From NCBI RefSeq assembly GCF_030053135.1, contig NZ_CP125650.1:1-64000 (forward strand): 64,000 nucleotides of DNA, in the 5' to 3' direction. Positions 33,796-43,322 of this stretch are shown piece after piece. Origin of the DNA: Rhizobium sp. BT04 (GTDB taxonomy: Bacteria > Pseudomonadota > Alphaproteobacteria > Rhizobiales > Rhizobiaceae). Within the stretch, counting starts at the first letter, position 1; every line of letters starts with the position of its first letter. A program made the translations under genes and the position numbers. The notes below the pieces were generated by a model. It saw nothing but the letters and a program-made list of their open reading frames with translations, made no database searches and was not told the origin of the DNA.

Positions 33796-34164
33796 TTGAC
33801 GACCCCGCAGGAAGCGTTTCGGAGCAAGGCTATCGAAGCTGCGGGATACAGCGCCGTCGAGCAAAGCCAAAAGTATTGGGACGCCGGAGCGTTTCTTGCA
33901 AGGGGCGGAGCCGCATCGCATGAGGAAGGGGCTGGCGAGCGAACCCAACGAGCTCCAAAGTCGCGATACGCGACGGCGTCGGCTGACTTTACCTGCAGAA
34001 CAGAATTCAGAGGCCCACAGACCGCGGGGCACCGCGTGCGGACGCCGGTCCCGACCGGTCCGTTCAATCGACTTCTAGAAGCTGCCATCCCGTTTTTGGG
34101 ACCGGCCAGCATCGTCGATCTTCTCGTGCTCACTGCGCTGAATAGGAAGCGCGGTCGGTATTAG
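33796..34164 (+). CDS. Hypothetical protein (122 aa), TTG start
   Basis: An open frame starts with TTG at 33796 behind GCAGGAG. The N-terminal part (EAFRSKAIEAAGYSAVEQSQ) looks like a helix; the middle is low in hydrophobic residues, and the end (LGPASIVDLLVLTALNRKRG) is hydrophobic then basic. No family recognised. Weak evidence; could be spurious. Confidence 0.35.
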   Translation: MTTPQEAFRSKAIEAAGYSAVEQSQKYWDAGAFLARGGAASHEEGAGERTQRAPKSRYATASADFTCRTEFRGPQTAGHRVRTPVPTGPFNRLLEAAIPFLGPASIVDLLVLTALNRKRGRY

Positions 34165-34629
34165 CCATTCTCCCGTAACGCCAAAGGCGAGCGGCGGAGC
34201 GCCGATCAATCGCCCGAGTCGGGTCTCCAGTGTTTGAAACGATGCTCAGGGAAGCGGTCGACCTGAACCTCGCTTAAATCCTGCGGAGTATTCCATTGCC
34301 GACATGCCAGTCGATCAGATCCCGAAACAGGCTTAGCGAGTGCCACGTGCATCGTCGTCCCGATGTGGACTGTAGACTAGCTTCCTGCATAGGGCGATGC
34401 GATCCTGAGTTGCGTTCATGTGTCCTCTCCTTGGCGACGGAGAGACCCTAAGCTATGCCGACTAGGCGGCTGCTATGGTGCCGGAAACGTTGGCAAAGTC
34501 GGTTAATCGGCATAGTTTGCTGGTCAGTATAAACGTGCTTTTGCCGCGCGCGGCAAAATGCAGTTTGAAGCAGCGTCGCGATCGTCGCCCAAGTCCTGCC
34601 GCCGCCTTCCGAGCCGGGTTCATAATGCC
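34165..34629. other. Intergenic region, nothing recognised
   Basis: About 460 bases without a convincing gene, tRNA or terminator. Probably degenerate accessory sequence ahead of the recombinase relics. Confidence 0.3.
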
Positions 34630-34870
34630 GGATTTCCGACGTTTGAAGCAAGGGTCACCTATCCCTTCCATCCACTGGTTGACCAAACCGTCTTGGTAAC
34701 CGGCAGCCATGAGCACGAAGGCGTTCACTATCTGCTCATTCTGGCACACGGTGGTTCATTTCAAATTCCGGCATGGATGTTTGATCCTGCGGCAAGTTCG
34801 ATCGAGATCGTAGCTGCGCCGCGCCTTTCGGCAACCAAACTCGTTGAACTGCGCGCCAAGCTTTGTTGCC
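34630..34870 (+). pseudogene. DUF5372-like companion gene of a serine recombinase (relic)
   Basis: A plus-strand frame reads FEARVTYPFHPLVDQTVLVT and GGSFQIPAWMFDPAASSIEI. This resembles the small PFHPL...PAWMFD proteins encoded beside large serine recombinases in some transposons. The frame continues into unrelated sequence and no good start is seen, so it is treated as a relic. Confidence 0.5.
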
Positions 34871-34903
34871 TGACTATTCCGTTGCGGTCGCTGCGGTCGC
34901 CGA

Positions 34904-35958
34904 TTGCACATTCAATACTCCGGGAAAGGCGGCAATACGCAGCGATATGTTTGTCGCGGCACGTTCGGCGCCATGGCGGTCGGCAACTGTATCGGGTTCG
35001 GCGGCATGCGGGTCGATCGGGCCGTGGCGCAGGAGGTGCTCGAGCGATTGCAACCTCTGGGAATCGAGGCGGCCTTGCGGGCAATGGAGGCGCACACGCA
35101 GCGTCATAGCGACAATCAACAGCAACTCGAGAACTTAATCAAGCAAGCACAATACGAGGCTGCCAGGGCGCCCCGCCAGTATGATGCTGTCGATCCGGGC
35201 AATCGGTTGGTCGCCGGCGAACTGGAGCGGCGCTGGAATGAGAAGCTGATCCTATTGCGTGATCTCGAGGTCCAGTTCGAGATGCTCTCGACCGACCGTA
35301 ACACGCCTGCTTTATCGGCCGACGACCGTACAAGATTGATGATGCTCGGTAGCGATCTATAGTAAGGCATGGGACAGGTCCCGACGCGTCTATCGAGACA
35401 CGCGAAAAGATCATTCGGCTGCTGATCAAAGAAATCATTGTCGATACCGTTGACGACACATTGGCGCTCGTCATTCATTGGCAGGGTGGCGATCACACCC
35501 GGATGACGGGGAAGAAAAACAAGATCGGCCAGACCCGCTGGGCAGTTAAGGCTGATGTTGTCGATCTCGTTCGCAACTTGGCGAGGCAGTTGCCCGATTT
35601 GTCGATCGCAGCGATCTTGAATCGATCCGGCAAGCGGACAGGGCATGGCGCCAGCTGGACGCGAAGCCACGTCTGCAGTCTTCGCAACATCCACGGCATC
35701 TCCGTCTATCGAGAAGGTGAACGGGCCGAACGCGGTGAGAGAACCCTCGACGAGGCCGCCGACATTCTAAAGGTGAGTCGAGCTACCGCCTACCGGATGG
35801 TCAGCAGCGGTGTCCTTCCCGCTCGCCAGTTATGCACCGGAGCGCCGTGGATCATCCAGCTTTCCGACCTTCAACACGAAACCGTGCGCCGCGAAGCCGA
35901 TGCCAGGCGATCCCGGCGTCCGATATCTCAGGATCCGGTTCAAAATCCTCTTTTATAG
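34904..35958 (+). pseudogene. Large serine recombinase, broken C-terminal part
   Basis: Two frames together resemble the C-terminal half of a large serine recombinase. 34904-35362 has the zinc-ribbon region (YSGKGGNTQRYVCRG) and a coiled-coil segment. 35385-35958 has IRLLIKEIIVDTVDDTLALV and then a small DNA-binding-domain-like end (LDEAADILKVSRATAYRMVS). A stop and frame change at about 35360-35385 separate them, and the catalytic serine N-terminal domain is missing. It is an inactive remnant. Confidence 0.7.
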
Positions 35959-36591
35959 ACATCATCAGATGAGGAGTATGTCGCGCCCTCGTCACCTTCA
36001 GCAAACAGGCTATTTTTTCTTAACGCCTGGGGCTTGATTGCCCGCTCAACATGTGGAGTCCACTTCGACGCGGCCGTCTTTCAGGAAGCGCTCGAAGATA
36101 TCGCGGCGCGATATGGAATAGCGGAGAGCTCCGCGAGTTTTGATTTTCCGGGTAACGCCCCTTAGCCACGAACAGGCACATGATCCTTGGCGCGATTTGA
36201 AGTCCACGTGAATTCCCTTGTCCCCAGCGCAACCGTCGACATTTCTCGCAAATGTCGGGCATCCGCCACTTTTGTCAGGTTTGTCGTGATTGGAACGTTT
36301 TGTTCGCCGGTCTCTCCGTCAAATACACATCAACCTGCCCTCAACCCGCCCATTGATAAAAGAAAATGATCTTCTTGGCGCGTCGGAGCAGTTGGCATGG
36401 TGTTTGCTGATCCCTGGTTACAAGCGGCAGAAAGCAGTCTGCATTATGCCGGTTCATGAAACGAACGGAACGGAGGCCACCTGACCGTTCGTCATCGGAT
36501 CCGCGTTCTACCAAGCGGCCATGCATCCGCCGGCGGAAGGGTCAATCCCGATGTCACAGCTTGCAACCAACTCAAAGAGAAGGAAAATGCA
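35959..36591. other. Intergenic region upstream of the phasin gene
   Basis: About 630 bases with no convincing gene. The phasin promoter must lie in its right half. Confidence 0.35.
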
Positions 36592-37047
36592 ATGACCAAG
36601 ATTTCCGAAAGATCCTTTGAAACGATCGAAAACCCGGGGTCATCGTCGCTCAAGGTGCCAGATCAGTTCGGCGCATCTGTTGAAAAGGGGAACAAGAAGG
36701 TGACAGAGGCTTTTTTGAAATTTGCGTCCGGCGCTGAAGCGACACAGAAAATGCTGCCTCCGATCCTCGAAACGACAAGTCTATTCGGCAACGAATTGTG
36801 GTGGAAGACGATCGCTGCACTGCAGGCCGACGCCGAGGCCAGCTTCTCACATTTGCAAGCTTTGCTGGGCGCGAATTCGCCGTCGCAGATCCTCGAACAG
36901 CAGTCGACCTTTTTCCGCAAGCGCGTTGAGACAAGTTTGCAGCACGCCAAGGAAGTCCGGGTGCTCTCAAGCAGGGCGGTGGAGGAAATCTCAAAGCCGG
37001 TCAAGGATGCTTTTGACAAGGTGCTGACGGACCTCAAGGCGACGTAA
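36592..37047 (+). CDS. phaP: Phasin family protein
   Basis: The ATG at 36592 follows AGAAGGAAAA and gives 151 residues. The helical sequence (EKGNKKVTEAFLKFASGAEA, LQADAEASFSHLQALLG, FFRKRVETSLQHAKEVRVLS) is typical of phasin_2 proteins that coat polyhydroxybutyrate granules. Phasin genes occur on rhizobial plasmids as well as chromosomes. It appears to be a single-gene unit surrounded by relics. Confidence 0.85.
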   Translation: MTKISERSFETIENPGSSSLKVPDQFGASVEKGNKKVTEAFLKFASGAEATQKMLPPILETTSLFGNELWWKTIAALQADAEASFSHLQALLGANSPSQILEQQSTFFRKRVETSLQHAKEVRVLSSRAVEEISKPVKDAFDKVLTDLKAT

Positions 37048-37310
37048 AAGCGGACTCGCACTTAAATCGCCTGGACTGATCGGGGGCGGCCTACCTTATT
37101 CATGGACGGAAAAGATGGTGACGGGGACCATCAGGTCGGGAGAGAGCTGGAAAGTGTGTCCTGCGATCTCGATAGCTCCAGCTAACAAGCTCCTGAAAAC
37201 GGATCGCGGGCGGCCGGCGTGACATATTGGACGGTTTGAACTGGCGAAGAACCCACCATCTTGGTATCTAACCGCGTAGGCGGCAGGGGGCAGGGGGCAG
37301 GGAAGTGGTA

Positions 37311-37610
37311 ATGGATTCACGCAGGGACATAGCCGAGCGGGTCATCGCGCGTTGGAAGGCGCGAGGAATCCGGATCGATGAAGACCCGGGTTTCATGGAA
37401 CTGGTCGCTCTTTGGACGGCAGGGTCGATTGCGTCCGGTGAAATGCGCCGCCGGTATTCGGCGCTCCAGCGCGAGCGGTCGCTGTCCAGGTCAATGCCAC
37501 TTGATGTGTATCCCTGCGACGAAGGGGCGGAGGTCGATCATCGATCGATTGCGATTCCAGACGACGAACCAGATGAACGGGGAGGTCTCGGACTGCCGGC
37601 GCAAGGGTGA
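37311..37610 (+). CDS. Small hypothetical protein (99 aa)
   Basis: The ATG at 37311 is six bases after an alternative GTG at 37305 and follows GGGAAG. The first half (RRDIAERVIARWKARGIRID, then GFMELVALWTAGSIASGEMR) resembles short antitoxin-like or VbhA-like helices, but the match is too weak to name. The C-terminal half is acidic. No partner gene follows. Confidence 0.5.
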   Translation: MDSRRDIAERVIARWKARGIRIDEDPGFMELVALWTAGSIASGEMRRRYSALQRERSLSRSMPLDVYPCDEGAEVDHRSIAIPDDEPDERGGLGLPAQG

Positions 37611-37951
37611 CTCTTACAAAGGGCTCATCACGCACCATTTCCTGGCGAGCGCGAACTTCACGAAACAGCGGGTCGACAAGCGCTGCGTCGCGTTGTGCAT
37701 ATTCTCGGGAAGAGTCCGAAAAATCCTTGCCACGAGCCGCAATGGCTGGCGGCTCAGCAAGGTAGAAGGTGAGGAGCGGCCGGCGGTACTGAGTCGACAT
37801 CTTTATCAACTGTGGGCGTGTCGGCTCAGGGCATCTTCAAGCATGGCAAGGCGGTCGCTGCCCGCTATACAGGGTGCATCGCTAATGCCGAGCTTGTCGG
37901 CACATCTTCAACGCTGAGTCCCTCAGTCTCGTGCGCCCAGCGTCCGACAAG

Positions 37952-38218
37952 TTATTGTCTTCCATGGGAGTCCGGCTTGCGCAAATTGCCCCCGATGAAG
38001 GTTGGTCCGCCCGGGTCTTCCGCATGGAAAACGCGCGTTGCCTCAAAAACGCCGGTGCGCCATGCATAGGTCGTATCGTCGATCATCTGCGGCAAGACCT
38101 CCTGGTTTGTCGGACGACCGTACCATTTGGTGACGATGCGGGCGACTTTGGCGACGAGCGCGGTACTCATGCGAAGGTTCGAGTGTGCATCGAACATCTC
38201 CGGCGCCAAATAGCATCG
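37952..38218 (-). pseudogene. Conserved-looking protein fragment
   Basis: The minus-strand frame reads CYLAPEMFDAHSNLRMSTAL, then VAKVARIVTKWYGRPTNQEV and TGVFEATRVFHAEDPGGPTF before a stop. It has the look of a genuine protein C-terminus with conserved aromatic and glycine residues. There is no good start (a TTG at 38209 or ATG at 38170 are possible), so it may be truncated. Family not recognised. Confidence 0.4.
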
Positions 38219-38239
38219 AGACCTCGTTTGGGCGAAAGG

Positions 38240-38545
38240 TTATTCCTTTGCTGCAAAGCCTAGCTCAACGCGGCTGACATCTAAGATCGCCCGAAGGACG
38301 TCGATGCCGAATTTGAGGCTTTCCACCTCGACATCCAGCGAGATGCCCTCGGTGACTGTGCCTTTTGCGTTAGCGATTACCACCTCCTCCAGGTCTTCGA
38401 ACCACTGAGGACTGTTCCCTTTGTGAAGCTTCGATAGTTCCGCAATCGCGACACTAAATGCCGATTGGACCGCGATTAGAGCGGCGCCGAGCTTTCGTTC
38501 GTCTACACCCGAGATGCAAACAATGGGGCTGTTTTTCTCATCCAT
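38240..38545 (-). CDS. Hypothetical protein (101 aa)
   Basis: The ATG at 38545 follows GAGGAA. The protein has alternating short hydrophobic helices (KLGAALIAVQSAFSVAIAEL) and an acidic end, no motif or signal peptide. Ribosome binding site and codon use suggest a real gene. Function unknown. Confidence 0.5.
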   Translation of the reverse strand: MDEKNSPIVCISGVDERKLGAALIAVQSAFSVAIAELSKLHKGNSPQWFEDLEEVVIANAKGTVTEGISLDVEVESLKFGIDVLRAILDVSRVELGFAAKE

Positions 38546-39070
38546 GGGCTGTTCCTCTGCTGGCTCGCCACGAAACCCTATTTCAACTAATAGGCGACAG
38601 AGTCGTCGATCGCCGACGAATGCAAATAGGCCCGTAGGCTGGAGTCTCGGGTAGTTAGATCAACGAATACGCGATGCTGGGGGTGGACCATGTGGAAATG
38701 GTGGATGCGCTTGAGGCCTGTTGAAATCTGGGTCCAGCTTCCGAACGTTCCAACCGGCGGCAATGCCTCTAGGCCGTAAGCGTCGCACCTCCTGGTACGC
38801 GATAGCGGGTAATCCTTTGTACGAACTGGCTCGCATGCAAGGTCGCCCGAAGGACACAAGTGCCGAGCCTGGGCTTTCCGGCCATAGTCTTCAGTGAGAC
38901 GTCTGTTGCTTCCACAACTCAACACATTCCGGCGAGCGGCATAAACCTGCAAACTCATTGTTTTTGATCCGCACGCGTCATACCTGGCCTGCACCCCACC
39001 GCCATGGCTTCGGCAAAAGGCCTTTTACTCAAAACGCAGGGACCTAGTTTGGCCCGTTTGTCAGGCAGCA
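38546..39070. other. Region downstream of the LRR gene, no E3 ligase coding sequence
   Basis: About 520 bases follow the LRR gene on its strand. A minus-strand frame is open at 38587-38994, but it shows no NEL-domain features such as the catalytic CxD motif. No gene is supported here. Confidence 0.35.
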
Positions 39071-40042
39071 TCACAAAAAGATCTGCGGAAGGCTCGTCCC
39101 GCTTTGCGCGCTCAGGTGCGCCCGCAGTCGATCTGGCAGCGGATTGTTATTCAGGTACACTTTGCAATGAGGCGGAAGCTGCGACAGAATGTACGGCAGT
39201 GCAGTTCGCCCGTCGCCAAGTCCTCTCAGGTTGTTTCCACGAACGCTAAGCTCCTCCAGCCCCCTCGGCAGGTTAGGGGGCAGGTGGGTCAGTTCATTAC
39301 TGTCGGTGCTGAGCCACTTTAGGGTGGCCGGGAGGTCCTCGGGTAGGCTAGTCAGTTCATTGTGAGGGACTTCGAGCCTCGTGAGCTTTGCAGGAAGGCG
39401 CTCGGGCAGGCGAATTATATTATTGAGTTCGGCGCGGAGATCCGTCAATTCGAGGGGGAGATTCTCCGGCAGGTGCGCGATTTCGTTGCGGGTGACATGA
39501 AGCTCCCTGAGCTCAGGCGGCAGGTTATCGGGCAAACTGGTCAGCCGGTTGTGGTTGACGTAGAGATACTTTAGTCCGGAAGGAAGCTCGTTCGGCAATC
39601 TGGTCAGCCGGTTGCCGTCGACGTAGAGCGTCTCGAGCATGTCCGGAAGAACCTCAGGCAGCGTGGTCAGCTGGTTGTCGCAGGCAGAGAGCTTTCGCAG
39701 ACCGGGCGGGAGGTTGTTGGGCAGCCTGCCCAACCGGTTGTCATTGGCGTTGAGCCGCTGGAGGCCGGCCGGTAAGGTGGGGGGCAGTGCCGTTAGGGAC
39801 AGCGATGTTAAGTTCAGGGGGGCACGAAAATTGCGGGTTTCCGTCCAGGCCTCGATCCGTGCCATTGCCTCGTGCCGGTCCTCGTCCTGCTCCTGCTGCC
39901 CGTCTTCCGCCCAGGCCAGTAAAATTTCTTTCAGTGCCGCTTCGCCGGACGAGGAGCCAGTCAAGCCTTCAACCCAGTTAAAGGTGTCTTCACCGCCTTG
40001 TTCGGAACTATTGCCAACACCCCCCTGCCTTCTGCCGTACAT
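39071..40042 (-). CDS. IpaH/SspH/NopM-like leucine-rich-repeat protein without the NEL domain
   Basis: The ATG at 40042 follows AAGGAAC and gives 323 residues. After an N-terminal helical part (LTGSSSGEAALKEILLAWAE, RHEAMARIEAWTETRNFRAP) come nine 21-residue LPxx-type leucine-rich repeats (about residues 88-275, e.g. LPNELPSGLKYLYVNHNRLT). This is the arrangement of IpaH/SspH/NopM effectors. The protein ends at LNNNPLPDRLRAHLSAQSG, exactly where those proteins pass into the E3 ligase domain, which is absent. It lies 716 bases after vgrG on the same strand and could be secreted. No tts box was found upstream. Confidence 0.8.
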   Translation of the reverse strand: MYGRRQGGVGNSSEQGGEDTFNWVEGLTGSSSGEAALKEILLAWAEDGQQEQDEDRHEAMARIEAWTETRNFRAPLNLTSLSLTALPPTLPAGLQRLNANDNRLGRLPNNLPPGLRKLSACDNQLTTLPEVLPDMLETLYVDGNRLTRLPNELPSGLKYLYVNHNRLTSLPDNLPPELRELHVTRNEIAHLPENLPLELTDLRAELNNIIRLPERLPAKLTRLEVPHNELTSLPEDLPATLKWLSTDSNELTHLPPNLPRGLEELSVRGNNLRGLGDGRTALPYILSQLPPHCKVYLNNNPLPDRLRAHLSAQSGTSLPQIFL

Positions 40043-40190
40043 TGCGTCGTTCCTTAGGTCATTGCGTCACTGCTGATGTTACTTCCGTCGCGACCTTTCC
40101 TTCCAATACCAAATTCGTATCCCGTTATGCTTCGGGGGCATGGCCAGCGTCCTCCCTCGAGCTGGACAGCGCATGATTTTTATCGCGACG

Positions 40191-40610
40191 TTGAACAATC
40201 CCACCATTGACATGCTGCGCAAACTCGGCCTGACAGGCATGGCCAGCGCCTATCAGGAACTCGAAACGCAAATAGAAGCGAGACACCTTCGAGCATGGTG
40301 AAAGGCTTCGACTGCTGCTCGAGGCGGCCACGCTCCGCCAGAAGCGCTTCGAGGCGAGAGCCCGCCCTGCAAAGCAGCGCTGTAACGCCCAGATCGAGAA
40401 CGCTGATTTTTGCGCCGCCCGCGCCCTGATCGCAATTTCGTGACGCCGAGTGATAAAGGTATTTCATCCACCAGTTCCAGCTTGGTGGAGACCTAAACCA
40501 GACGCATTTGGAGCCGCTTGCGGCCGATTTCGCGTGGCAACTCCATCTAACTGAGGCGCAAGTTCCCGGAACAAACGCTCACGCGCGATAACCTTTCCTC
40601 ATTTTCGGGC
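40191..40610 (+). pseudogene. IS21-family IstB ATPase relic
   Basis: A plus-strand frame starting near 40191 reads NNPTIDMLRKLGLTGMASAY, the standard IstB start (NPTLDKLR-LGL-GMA-A). The frame breaks near 40300 and continues in others (LLLEAATLRQKRFEARARPA, then frameshifted sequence). Walker motifs are lost. It separates vgrG from the LRR gene and indicates past IS21 insertion. Confidence 0.65.
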
Positions 40611-40757
40611 AATCTCGCAGTGTCACGTTGATTTGGTAGGTCAGCTTACGACGCCGAAGCCGTTACGCTTTTTCTCTACGCCTGCAGGGCCCTGCCGACT
40701 TAAAGGCAACGACTTCCGGACAGCCGAGGCCCAGAACCAGTTCACCTTGACATCGTG

Positions 40758-42785
40758 TCACTCGGGCGTAACAGGCGGCAGCCCGAGTGTCGCAATAAGC
40801 TTCATTATCGACGGCGTGGGTGGACCCGGTGTCGGCGGCGGCATGGAGACGATGGACCCGAGCCGCGGAGGTGTTGCCATAACGCCAATCATCGTGCCGA
40901 TAATGGCGATCCCATCGCCGCTGATTTCGATGGCCTGCGGGCCGGTTCTGCCCGATACTACAAGGCGGATCTTGTCGGGTGTTACCTCGACGCGGCTACC
41001 TAAGGCCGCTGCGGCAGGGGAGTCGGGCGCGGCGCCGCCCGAGGTCAGGAGGAAGTGTCTCTTGACGTCGATGCTGTAGATATTCCCGACCTCGACGGTA
41101 TGATTCTTCTGGGCCTTCAAATAGACCTCCTCACGGCCCTGCTTGTCCTCAAAGCGCAGTTCATTGTAGGCATTAGCGGCGCCGCCATCGGTATGCGTCC
41201 GGAAGGTCGACCGCGTTTTGTCGGTCGGCAGGGTTTCAGGCGGCAGATTTGAGCCATTGTATACGACGCCGGTCACCAGGGGCGTGTCGGGATTGCCGTG
41301 GATGAAATCAACCACGACCTCATGGCCGATCCGTGGGACGACCAGGTTGCCAAAACCCTTACCAGCGAAGTTCTGGGCCACCCGAATCCAGCAGGAGCTG
41401 TTCTCGTTCTTTCCGCCTTCTCGGTCCCAGAAGAACTGAACCTTCACACGGCCGTACTTATCCGTCGCGATCGACTCGCCCTCGGGGCCCACGACGACGG
41501 CCGTCTGCGGTCCGTGAATCAACCGCGCCGGTGTGCGGCGCCTCGGTCGGTACTGGGTTGTCGCGGGGATAATCTCTACGTTGCTGTGATAGAGGAACCG
41601 CTCGCCCTTCCCCCCCACGGTGTCCGCAGTGAGATCGTCCCCCACCTCACCGATGACAGTGAAGTCCTGTCCGACTGCCAGAAAGCGATCGGTGGGTTTC
41701 GGGCGGGAACCGACCTGGCCGTAGTAGAAGGGATTTGCCGCCTTGAATAATGACCCGGTCGTTATCTGGCGCGCAGTGCTTTCGATCCGCGCGCGATAAG
41801 CGTTGCAGGCGAGTTCCTCGGCACGGATGGTGGCGTAGAAATCGCCATCGCTTTTTTTTGTATACTGGCCTGGATACTCGAAGACCTCCCGCATTGCCGT
41901 GCAGCCGCTGCTTGCCGACGAGGTCTCGCCCGTTCTGACCGCCACGCTCTCCCGCGGTCGGGTGATGGCGCTTCCCGTGAGCTTGCATGGCGGAATGCCG
42001 CCTGTCCTCACGGGAGGAACACGCGCGACAGACGTCAGTTCTGCCATCGGCTTCTCATGGTCATAGTCCCTGAGAACGACCTTGTTCGGCTGTAGCGATA
42101 CGACCTCGTCCCAATGCAGGATGACATCTTCTTGGTAAAGACTTCGGGCAGGCCTGAGATTGTGGTGGGTCTCTACGATCTCAGGCGTGCAGGCCATGTG
42201 ACTCGCGGCGTTGTCGACCAGCACCAGGTCATGTTGGTCCTCAGCATGTTCAAAATAGTAGTAGATGCCGTCCTGCTCCATGAGGCGGCTGACGAAGGCC
42301 AGATCCGTTTCATCGTACTGGACGCAATATGGGCGCTGTGGGAACCGTCGGGCGGTCTGATTCTTGAAATTGCCTTTATGTTCTCGAAAAATCGTGGTGA
42401 TGATCTCGATGCTCGTCTTGTTCTGAAAGACCCGACTGTTAGAGCGATGCTCGAGCAATGAAATCCACGGCCGCACCTGCGCCACGTAGTTGAGGTGCTC
42501 GGTATCGTCGAGGCCGAGATATTGGAAGCGCGTAACAACACCGTTGAAGAAGCGCGTTTGCGAGTCCTTGAGCTTAAGGCCGATTGTCAGGTTTTGACCG
42601 GGGATCGTAGCAAAGTTCTGAACTGGATTGCGGCTGGCGAGCTTCACCTCGTAGAGGAAAGGTTCCCCCAGCCGCTCGGTGCCACTGAGCCGCCGGAGAG
42701 AGATTTCATTCAACTCGGACGCGGCCGAAGTGACCGCAACAAAACGATTGTGCCTTAAGAGACTCTCGATTCTTGACTCGACCAT
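40758..42785 (-). CDS. vgrG: VgrG (TssI) type VI spike protein
   Basis: The 675-residue spike protein starts with SLRRLSGTERLGEPFLYEVK and continues through the gp27-like domain. The gp5 OB-fold (DKYGRVKVQFFWDREGGKNE, SCWIRVAQNFAGKGFGNLVV, GHEVVVDFIHGNPDTPLVTG) is at about 440-530. The C-terminus is short and proline-rich (SMPPPTPGPPTPS), with no added enzyme domain, so toxins would be carried as separate cargo. It is the last tss gene of the left arm, about 700 bases after tssG with clpV missing in between. Confidence 0.93.
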   Translation of the reverse strand: MVESRIESLLRHNRFVAVTSAASELNEISLRRLSGTERLGEPFLYEVKLASRNPVQNFATIPGQNLTIGLKLKDSQTRFFNGVVTRFQYLGLDDTEHLNYVAQVRPWISLLEHRSNSRVFQNKTSIEIITTIFREHKGNFKNQTARRFPQRPYCVQYDETDLAFVSRLMEQDGIYYYFEHAEDQHDLVLVDNAASHMACTPEIVETHHNLRPARSLYQEDVILHWDEVVSLQPNKVVLRDYDHEKPMAELTSVARVPPVRTGGIPPCKLTGSAITRPRESVAVRTGETSSASSGCTAMREVFEYPGQYTKKSDGDFYATIRAEELACNAYRARIESTARQITTGSLFKAANPFYYGQVGSRPKPTDRFLAVGQDFTVIGEVGDDLTADTVGGKGERFLYHSNVEIIPATTQYRPRRRTPARLIHGPQTAVVVGPEGESIATDKYGRVKVQFFWDREGGKNENSSCWIRVAQNFAGKGFGNLVVPRIGHEVVVDFIHGNPDTPLVTGVVYNGSNLPPETLPTDKTRSTFRTHTDGGAANAYNELRFEDKQGREEVYLKAQKNHTVEVGNIYSIDVKRHFLLTSGGAAPDSPAAAALGSRVEVTPDKIRLVVSGRTGPQAIEISGDGIAIIGTMIGVMATPPRLGSIVSMPPPTPGPPTPSIMKLIATLGLPPVTPE

Positions 42786-43322
42786 GGTGGTGTGTGTTCC
42801 GCAGATTTGATGAGAAGGCGCGGTTGCGCCCGATGGCGTGAGTAGGATGCTGCCGAAGCCATCGGCGAAGATGCCGAAAAGCGTTTATTTCGTGCATCGA
42901 AATCGCCGACCGTTGCTCAGCCAAGATGTCTTGCTGGCCCGCATCGTCAGAGCCAAGCGGGGGAGGGCGGGGTGAAGAAAGCGTGTGGGTCTCTTGGAAC
43001 TCACCCACGCTAAGTCCCACCCAAATCTCGCCATGCGGCCTTGTAACATCGATGAGTTGGCGGATTCCGGCGGTGCTAGCGACGACGTGTCTCCTGGAAG
43101 ATTCAACCAGGCCCAGGGCGCAGCGCCCGAGCGGACAACCACGGTGGTCGAGTTTCGCCGCGATCGTCGGCTCGATAGGCCTCTCCGCTGCTGAAGCCTC
43201 AAGGGCGTCAAAATGGCGATAACGTTCCAAAGAGGCGTCACGGCGAATTTTGCAAAGGGCCTTGGCGGTCCCATTGCAGTTTGCGTTGAGCTTACTGAAG
43301 AGAGTCGAGCTTCCGATGCTTG
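42786..43322. other. tssG-vgrG junction lacking tssH (clpV)
   Basis: In many type VI loci clpV lies between tssG and vgrG. Here about 540 bases contain only broken frames. A minus-strand stretch near 43230-43330 (LFSKLNANC, then AKALCKIRRDA) is faintly like a ClpV N-terminus, but this is not secure. No ATPase motifs are present. Confidence 0.4.

Noticed and set aside
37393..37809. 139-codon minus-strand ORF near the small hypothetical gene
   Set aside because: Part of it looks protein-like, but it overlaps the better supported plus-strand gene at 37311 and has no ribosome binding site.
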